DNA of 64,000 bases, from the NCBI GenBank assembly GCA_032718475.1, contig JAUCBJ010002101.1, positions 38,257 through 102,256 on the forward strand, read 5' to 3'. This document shows positions 58,201 to 64,000 of the stretch, piece after piece. A program made the position numbers and the translations under genes. The number at the start of each line of letters is the position of its first letter. Position 1 is the stretch's first letter. Below the pieces are notes generated by a model, which did not search any database, was not told the DNA's origin, and saw only the letters and a program-made list of their open reading frames with translations. The stretch is from Nemertoderma westbladi (lineage: Eukaryota; Xenacoelomorpha; Nemertodermatida; Nemertodermatidae).

Positions 58201-58337
58201 AGGATGATATTGGGGACTCTATGTCCGAAGTTTCCTATCACGGTAGCATCGGATCTACTGGGTCAATCCGTCCTAGTCATGGGCCTATACAGTCCTGCCA
58301 TTCGTCTGTTCGGCCTCAGATTGTTAGTTTACTTTGA
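55247..58337 (+). CDS. Six-exon gene, all introns phase 0, unrecognised zinc-knuckle protein
   Basis: Predicted exons 55247-55523, 56449-56577, 57024-57266, 57449-57769, 57936-58046 and 58203-58337, each between AG acceptor and GT donor (GTAAGT, GTAAGT, GTACAT, GTTAGT, GTAAAT). Every internal junction falls between codons and no stop occurs in about 404 codons; an upstream exon must supply two bases of the first codon. Exon 1 (DIVTGSLFCVFNKGHN, VGVGDLVRLIEPAYRGEL) has an OB-fold flavour, as in replication protein A, but this is weak. Exon 3 is basic, then Ser/Gly/Val repeats (GSVGSLGSVRSIG). Exon 4 starts FTKPTKRKGRKTCSYCQGSC and gives a CxxC-x11-H/C knuckle, then two 24-residue acidic repeats (DAGVHLEVVQDAEVDEMAAE). 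Three exons end in PQI or PEI, hinting at exon duplication. Likely a nucleic-acid-binding protein; function unknown. Confidence 0.6.
55785..55880. repeat. 95-bp direct repeat, left copy
   Basis: TATCTGCCAGGAAATCTGGC, then TTTGTGAGCTACCCTC and CATATTTTTTATGAATACGA, recurs at about 58482-58568 with small differences. It lies in intron 1 of the six-exon gene. Confidence 0.75.
55907..56149 (+). pseudogene. Unrecognised ORF within an intron
   Basis: An 80-codon plus frame, MKDLDIGKLVKLLNEGYYPG, YLEDCKFLGFNHYLANKFP, KAKPEHVRTVF, then frame decay. It lies between exons 1 and 2 of the six-exon gene, directly after the 95-bp repeat. Its start codon is a real ATG. The family is unknown; it may be a nested insertion. 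Confidence 0.3.
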
Positions 58338-58409
58338 GTTAAATAAATGCTGATATAAAGTTAGGTAGATAAAAATAAAGTAATTTTTGCTTTTTATAAT
58401 TGTATTATT

Positions 58410-58476
58410 TTACCCCCCCCCCCCCCCCCCCAACACTGCCGAGTATGTACAACACCCCCCCCCCCCCCCCCCCCCA
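58410..58476. repeat. Two long C homopolymers and right 95-bp repeat start
   Basis: C runs of about 20 bases at 58412-58431 and 58455-58476 separated by 23 bases, immediately before the right copy of the 95-bp repeat. Confidence 0.85.
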
Positions 58477-58589
58477 CCGTTATCTGCCAGGAAATCTGGC
58501 TTTGTGAGCTACCCTCTTTAATAACAAAGATATTTTACATTAAAGTGGCATATTTTTTATGAATACGATGAATTTTACTCGGAATAACT

Positions 58590-59660
58590 CTCCAACCAGC
58601 GTCTAAAGAGGAGACACCCTTAATAGGATTTGTTGCATTACTGATGGGCTTTATGCTTTATGGCTTATTCCATTTGGTATATGTTTTTGGTAGCTTTGAG
58701 ACAGAGTTAGATCTTCTATCTGTCCAAGATATTCGGACTTCATTCCTCAGAGCAACCCTTACATCTAATGATAACAATGTTCCTGCAGAGGAGGTCAATG
58801 ACTTACTTAAATCATATGTCATGAAGAAGGACCTAACTTTTCAATCAATTGGAAATATCAATTCCAGCATTACCTCCATCTAGCTGTTGCTGGTATTAGA
58901 CAATTCTTCGCTGGTAATGGTTTGCTTTATAAGGCAATACCTCTCTTTTATGAGGACAGTATTTGGGATCAGGCCACGGAACAAGTGCAAAACATAGAGG
59001 ATATGAGACGTAGAAATTGGGTTGATGCTCTATATGAGAGAGATGGATTGGTATTACCCAATGAGGAGGATGTATTACCATAGGATCGTCAATTAATAAA
59101 AGCCACCCAAGAATTCCCCCTTAATTGGAAGCCTCTATTGAAATCTATTCAAGGACAACCGCAGGAATCCATTAATGAGCAACGAAATATGTTGCAGGTA
59201 CTGGTAAATGCAATAGATAAATATCAGCATCCTTCGACAACATTTGTTCATTCTCCATGGTTAGTAGGAGCACCAGGTATTGGCAAGACAACAGTAATGT
59301 TGGAGGCTATGGCTTATAGCCTTGCATGTGGCCTGAATGTTATGCTCACAGCAATTACAAGTGAGAGGGCCAGAGTATTAGGTGGTGAACATCTTCACTT
59401 ACCATTTGGCGTGCATCATGGAAAAATAACCTCCACTGGATTAGCCACTTTTCCCAGGTGCTAACTCCCAGGAGGAAGGGAATGAGCTTATACATGAATG
59501 GGCTGTAATAGGAGAGGATACTGATCATTCTTCAGATGGTGAGGGTGATGAAGACTTGATAGACACATCCAATAGGATTTATGGAGGTGATCTACAGGCC
59601 AATGAGGGAGATTTGGCGAATCCTTTTGAGGATTACATTGTAGGAATTAATGATAACGAT
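58590..59660 (+). pseudogene. Helitron-like copy C: PIF1-type helicase start
   Basis: SFETELDLLSVQDIRTSFLR aligns with copies A and B, but unlike them the frame continues: LHLAVAGIRQFFAGNGLLYK, ATEQVQNIEDMRRRNWVDAL, PLNWKPLLKSIQGQPQE, then the Walker A loop LVGAPGIGKTTVML (59261-59302) and ITSERARVLGGEHLHLPFGV, the PIF1 motif Ia/H-box. A shifted frame then gives an acidic tail (HSSDGEGDEDLIDTSN) and ends. Motifs II to VI are missing. One TAG (59081-59083) and two frameshifts are present. PIF1-type helicase unwinds DNA 5' to 3' in Helitron transposition. Confidence 0.65.
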
Positions 59661-59689
59661 TGAGGATGATGAATCACCTTCAGTGGGCT

Positions 59690-59975
59690 TTGTCACTGGA
59701 TCCACCGTGCCTGTGTATGACATCTAATCGATTTATCAGAGGTATCTCAAGCGATACAGTCTCTATACTGGTACAACCGGTTAACAAGCCGAATACGAAA
59801 AGAAGATCAGTGTGTGCTATGAGAATCTATCACGAGCATAGAAGGATATGGGTGGGAAATTGGACGCAGGAATTCTTAGGCAAGTCCTACAGGACGCTGA
59901 GATGGACGAAATAGCAGCAAAGAGTACTGCTGCCCAGTCCGGCCGTGTGTACGAGTCAGAACCGATGGTTAGTCA
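59690..59975 (+). pseudogene. Partial paralogue of the six-exon gene (exon 4)
   Basis: NKPNTKRRSVCAMRIYHEHR, RIWVGN, then a frameshift and LDAGILRQVLQDAEMDEIAA, ending SEPMVS at the same MET/GTTAGT donor as exon 4 at 57.45-57.77 kb. The zinc-knuckle part between Lys-Arg and Met-Arg is deleted and one acidic repeat is lost, so the copy is damaged. It directly follows Helitron-like copy C. Confidence 0.65.
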
Positions 59976-60079
59976 AAATTATATCCCATATACAATTTCA
60001 CTGCACTGTATTGTGGTTCTGTTAATGTTACATATTGTTTGTATAAAAAAACAATTTGTAACAAATACAACGAAATATC

Positions 60080-60490
60080 TACCAAATATATAATGTCCTC
60101 AGCAGTTAGAGCCCAGCATGGACTCTCGTTGACTTCCAAATCCTGGAAAGCCTATTCAAGGCTGCCCATGCCGTTCCCTTACGTATTCGAAGGTCCTCAC
60201 CTAAGTCATCCAAATGCTCAAGCATACCATCTTTTGAGCTTATGCTCATCCGATCAGAGACTTGCTGAGGACTTTCAAAGTTAACTGTCAAAATTTTGGT
60301 CTTTCTGGAGTTAATAAAAAGACCAACACTAGAAGCAGCATGTTCTAATGAGCTGAGGAGCCGTTGGTCTCCCTCTAGTGATTCTGAGAGTACTCCTAAG
60401 TCATCTGCAAAGTCTAGATCAGTTAGATACTTGGCAGGATTTCCTCGACTTTTGGAGCCAGTAGGTGGAGTTATCATCACCCCATCATCA
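60080..60490 (-). pseudogene. RTE-like LINE, RT motif C fragment
   Basis: Minus frame: LTDLDFADDLGVLSESLEGD (motif C, catalytic Asp pair), SVGLFINSRKTKILTVNFES, then SKDGMLEHLDD, and after a deletion DLRIRKGTAWAALNRLSRI. It overlaps in content with copies 1 and 2 (same KDGMLEH..LRIRKG region) and supplies the RT core that they lack. The deletion removes the YLGSW segment. Confidence 0.75.
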
Positions 60491-60960
60491 TTATAATTAT
60501 GATTATAATAATGAATTATTAAATAAATGGTAAAATAATAAATAGTAAATCATTTTTTGTAATTTTATTGTATTATTACGTAGGTAGGATGCTCTTTGAT
60601 GTAGCTAAATTTTACTGATGCTGCATCAATGTGATCGGCAAAATTCATAATTTCCAATTAAGATAAAATCCCATAAAATCCAATTTCATATTTCTTTGTC
60701 TGCTTCCACGTTACGTTCGATTTACCGAACAAGGTCAGGTATATATTAATATTAATCAATAACAATAACTATTTGGAAAGCAGGGCTTTTTTCAATGTCA
60801 TTTTAGTTTAGTAATATTCGACTATTATTATATCAGAGTGGTTGAGTTTTGCACGTGTTGATAACTTCTAATACGAGCGAAACGAGTGCCAATATGCCAA
60901 AAAGTGTAAAACTCAACACACGAGAACAGAATATCTTAATTTTTCCTAAAAAGTGATTGA
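60491..60960. other. AT-rich non-coding
   Basis: No ORF or repeat of note. Confidence 0.5.
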
Positions 60961-61072
60961 AAGAATGTTTTCCATTACGTTTTTATATCGAATATATTAT
61001 TTTATTTAAAACATTTAAATTAGGCCTACATGGCCTATGTAACAGACTGCCTTTTCATCAGTGTCAAAGTTT
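60961..61072. repeat. 111-bp direct repeat, left copy
   Basis: AAGAATGTTTTCCATTACGT through AGTGTCAAAGTTT, repeated apparently without change at 62931-63041. Confidence 0.9.
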
Positions 61073-61650
61073 TAACAGCTTTAGCAACAGTTTTACTTTT
61101 ATTTTCTATTACCAATTTCCAGTTTTTACTTTCCTTTTTATTTATTACCAGACTTGACTTTACTTGCCATAACTTTGCGCTCGTTTGTAACTTGTTACGT
61201 TTGTAACTCGCAGACTTTACTTGCTTACTGGTTTTCTTCCCCATATCTTTATTATTAGTTTTAACATTCCAATTTTATCACCAGTTTTTAAATGCCTTTT
61301 TTTACCTGGTTTTTACTATTCATTTTTTCATTATTACCTATATAAGTTTTGACTTTCCTTTTTAATTATCATGATTTACTTGCCTATTTCTTACTGGTTT
61401 TTATTATCTTTTTCTTCAATACCAGTTTTTAATTTCCTTTTTTTTTCATTGGTTTTTCTTCCCATTTTTTTTTAATAATGCCTGGACTATCGCTAAGCAG
61501 CCTTATTGCTGCTCCGATTCGCCTCAGATTATACAATGTTATTTAATCTCTTGATAAATTGATATAATTACAGAATTATTATAGATAGATTTTGCAGATT
61601 GCAGTAGCAGTACCGGTACTGCAGCAAAACTGCAGTTTACAAAACCCTGT
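61073..61650. other. T-rich low-complexity stretch
   Basis: Repeated TTTTTACTTTCC and CCAGTTTTT words on the plus strand; no gene. Confidence 0.5.
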
Positions 61651-61664
61651 TCAGCACTCTCGCA

Positions 61665-61886
61665 ATGGACAATACACATGTAAAACAAATTGCAGATGCG
61701 GCAGAATCATTAGTGAGAGCTATCATGTTTAACTGTGCCATGAGGGAAGATGATATGATTTGTGCAGATTCTTTTGATGGGACATATAATGAAACAAGGA
61801 TTTCAGTCTCTCTATGGCGCAGCTTTCGTAATTTCACAGAAAACTGGTCTAATATTGGGTTACAATATTTGTTCGAAATTTTGTAA
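61665..61886 (+). CDS. Small ORF (73 aa), unrecognised
   Basis: ATG to TAA with balanced composition: MDNTHVKQIADAAESLVRAI, MREDDMICADSFDGTYNETR, ISVSLWRSFRNFTENWSNIG. It lies between the two 111-bp repeats. No domain is recognised and it could be a chance ORF or an exon. Confidence 0.25.
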   Translation: MDNTHVKQIADAAESLVRAIMFNCAMREDDMICADSFDGTYNETRISVSLWRSFRNFTENWSNIGLQYLFEIL

Positions 61887-62029
61887 TGTTTGAGGTACCA
61901 GTATTGAGCTGGAACAGGAGGAATCTGTAGATCATGATTGTGGGATAAATATCAATTTGGGAAATTGTGGTTTTTTATTGTGGTTCTTCATACCTCTTCC
62001 ATCCGGTAGCCTAGGAGACCTTGGGCCGC

Positions 62030-62345
62030 CCTGGCCCTGAAACATCCGAGTTCCTGAAGGAGATCGGGGCAAGACTCCACTCTGTCACCCACTAGCCCCG
62101 ATCTCACCACTTCCTCCAGCGAAGGCTGGAAATCACCATCCTGGTCAGCAATGCGGCCTCCATTATGGGGACCATGGATCCCTCACTCATTAACAACAAG
62201 GAACTCCATGAGGGGTCTATACGCACGCAACGCCACTTTTACCACGCACTATTTCAAAACCGCGCACAACATGTTGCGATTTTTGCACTCCATTTGCAAC
62301 CTGGTATCGTACCCTTTACTAATGTACCGCGCATTCCTTGGAGAC
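62030..62345 (+). pseudogene. Retroelement-like coding remnant, unresolved
   Basis: One frame reads ETSEFLKEIGARLHSVTH, a stop, then FLQRRLEITILVSNAASIMG and QRHFYHALFQNRAQHVAIFA. The style recalls short segments of retroelement Gag or ORF1 proteins, but I cannot name the family. Local GC is higher than in the flanks. Confidence 0.25.
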
Positions 62346-62348
62346 ATT

Positions 62349-62592
62349 GAAGACAGTATTTGCCATTCGCGCAGCACGTGAGTTATATGTTAGTAACTGT
62401 AGACACAGTATGCCCCTTCGCGCAGCACGTGAGTTACATCTAGTAACTGTAGACACAGTAAGGGTCTTCGCGCAGCATGCGAGTTACATGTTAGTAACTG
62501 TAGACACAGTCTGGCCCTTCGAGCAGCGCGTGAGTTACATCTAGTAACTGTAGACACGGTATGGCCCTTCGCGCAGCACGAGAGTGTTGGGC
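62349..62592. repeat. Minisatellite of about 59 bp, four copies
   Basis: CTTCGCGCAGCACGTGAGTT, then AGTAACTGTAGACACAGT, repeated four to five times. Confidence 0.85.
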
Positions 62593-62707
62593 CTTTCATG
62601 CTTTGGCATTATTCTGTAATAATATAGCCCTAACTATTTGATTGTTAAAGTTCAACTATTAGGCCCATTAAAGTAAAAAATTGAATTGAATTTTATTAGA
62701 TTTTATT

Positions 62708-62992
62708 ATGGATCAATCTACCGGTAGTTATCCGTGGCCATACTATCCCTACCACCCGCCACCTTTTTACATAAATCCTTCCTACCCTCATCCTCTCAAC
62801 CCCCATCCTCCCAACCCCCATCCTTCCAAGCCGAAACCTCTCAACCCCCATCTTTCCAACCCCCATCCTAAACGTAAACGAAGGAAAGGAAAGAAAGGAG
62901 GAGGTGGTACCTCCATACCATCCAAAAGGAAGAATGTTTTCCATTACGTTTTTATATCGAATATATTATTTTATTTAAAACATTTAAATTAG
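62708..62992 (+). CDS. Pro-rich, basic small protein (94 codons)
   Basis: ATG at 62708. The N-terminus is YPWPYYPYHPPPFYINPSYP, then a NPHP/NPHPP-type repeat, then a strongly basic patch (PKRKRRKGKKGGGG) that could act as a nuclear localisation signal. The last 30 codons run through the 111-bp direct repeat, so the true end may be different. No family is recognised. Confidence 0.3.
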   Translation: MDQSTGSYPWPYYPYHPPPFYINPSYPHPLNPHPPNPHPSKPKPLNPHLSNPHPKRKRRKGKKGGGGTSIPSKRKNVFHYVFISNILFYLKHLN

Positions 62993-63041
62993 GCCTACAT
63001 GGCCTATGTAACAGACTGCCTTTTCATCAGTGTCAAAGTTT
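62931..63041. repeat. 111-bp direct repeat, right copy
   Basis: Matches 60961-61072. A second dispersed repeat (GAGACCGGATCATGCTGAAT and following, 63296-63360) is shared with 17450-17510. Confidence 0.9.
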
Positions 63042-63565
63042 GGCTACATTTTGAATTACATTGAATTACATTACATTGAATGCCTCCTTATCTGTCCCTT
63101 CCATATTATTGTATTTATTATCTGCACATTTCACAAACTCCATATATGTCCCATACTGCAGAATATCTACTCGAATCTCCATCACATATAACAGATTTAA
63201 ATCGTAGTCCATGTTCCATTCCTGTTTCCAATTAATTTTACTTGCTTGATATTGCTCTGTCAACATAATTCGTTCAACTCAAAATTATATTTAAGAGACC
63301 GGATCATGCTGAATATGGTTGTTTAAATAAAATGCGTTCCTATTATGTTATTTTTATTATAATTAGCAACCATGCACTAGACAAATTATCCCATATAGTG
63401 TTGCTAAGGAAATGATTGCTTATTTGATCTGGAATGCAATGCTATTTTGTTTATATATGTGTGTGTGTGTTGTTGAATCTTACATATTAGTTTCTTTTTT
63501 CTTATATTTTTACTCTTCTATCTATTATTTTTAAATTATTTAGGTGCCCAATTCAACGCGTTAGT

Positions 63566-64000
63566 TCCGCCAGGTCGCGGACGATCTTGACCGGAATGTG
63601 GTGGAGATACCTAACCACCCACTGGCGCAGTTCTCTACGGTTGCTACGGCTGCGGGCTGGGGTATTTCAGCCCCTTATCTCAAACAGCACGTGGTGGACT
63701 TTATGTCTCTCCGAACGGCCAAGTATTCGTCGCAGTGGCTCTTCCGTATGGAAGGGCCGCAATCATTCACTGCCTATTTACTGTCACTGACATCGTCGGA
63801 TGATTGCCAGCAGGTTAACAACATCAACCTAGAGGCGATATGAGATATGGAAGAGATGGAGATAAATGTCCATCGTGCGCAGCACCGAAATGCGCCGAGT
63901 TGTTACTGCGCGCCCCCAAGGAGACGAGGTGTGGCCATACATATCAGTGTGGACGGCGAGTGATACGTCGCGTTTGTTCCGAGGTCGATTTCGACCCAGT
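63566..64000 (+). CDS. GC-rich coding segment with Cys/His cluster, runs off the window
   Basis: Open plus frames: VADDLDRNVVEIPNHPLAQF, AAGWGISAPYLKQHVVDFMS, LFRMEGPQSFTAYLLSLTSS, then a TGA at 63841 and a shifted frame with DKCPSCAAPKCAELLLRAPK, TRCGHTYQCGRRV. The CxxC..C..CxH..C pattern suggests a zinc-binding domain. GC content rises sharply here. The family is unknown and the window ends inside it. Confidence 0.35.

Noticed and set aside
33320-60000. Endogenous large DNA virus or Maverick/Polinton
   Set aside because: No DNA polymerase B, packaging ATPase or capsid-like frames were seen. The integrase relic, OTU, Rep and helicase pieces are explained by retroelements and Helitron-like elements.

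Overview
This is eukaryotic, almost certainly metazoan DNA. It is AT-rich and intron-bearing, with GTAAGT/CAG splice sites, many microsatellites, long G/C homopolymers and frequent TAGGCCTA-type words. Nearly every recognisable coding block is a transposable-element protein: RTE-like and Jockey/CR1-like LINEs, a Penelope-like element, BEL/Pao and Ty3/gypsy retrotransposons, piggyBac, an En/Spm-like transposase, a TIR element with a DUF7869-like transposase, and Helitron-like elements. The mix fits a marine invertebrate; the phylum cannot be assigned from the sequence. There are no prokaryotic signals (operons, Shine-Dalgarno sites, CRISPR). All gene calls come from reading translated frames and motifs, without database searches.

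Layout. 0-8.5 kb: a possible BEN-like gene with one in-frame stop, one candidate exon, a piggyBac tail, an RTE-like RT tail and a Penelope-like fragment with a GIY-YIG domain. 8.5-17.4 kb: one TIR-bounded DNA transposon with 162-bp repeats on the left, a transposase gene whose central part is tandemly repeated in frame (1422-bp unit), and a 49-bp satellite on the right. 17.7-23 kb: piggyBac and RTE relics and two tandem-repeat fields. 22.6-29.2 kb: several unrecognised minus-strand coding-like segments interrupted by a LINE. 29.4-36.4 kb: an En/Spm-like transposase relic, a BAF-like (barrier-to-autointegration factor) ORF beside an integrase relic, and a 3'-truncated LINE.

36.5-60 kb is a cluster of Helitron-like (Helentron/Helitron2-type) sequence in at least three broken copies. 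Copy A has an OTU-type protease region and a post-Rep region. Copy B has the N-terminal region and an HUH/Y2 Rep, and is split by a young 4.84-kb gypsy element with identical 89-bp LTRs. Copy C carries a PIF1-type helicase start. Among these lies a six-exon gene (55.25-58.34 kb) whose predicted introns are all phase 0 and whose frame is open throughout, with a damaged paralogue at 59.7 kb just after copy C. It is the best candidate for something undescribed, possibly an accessory gene of the Helitron-like family.

60-64 kb: an RTE-like fragment, short direct repeats, a small minisatellite, a proline-rich ORF, and a GC-richer Cys/His coding segment that runs off the window edge.
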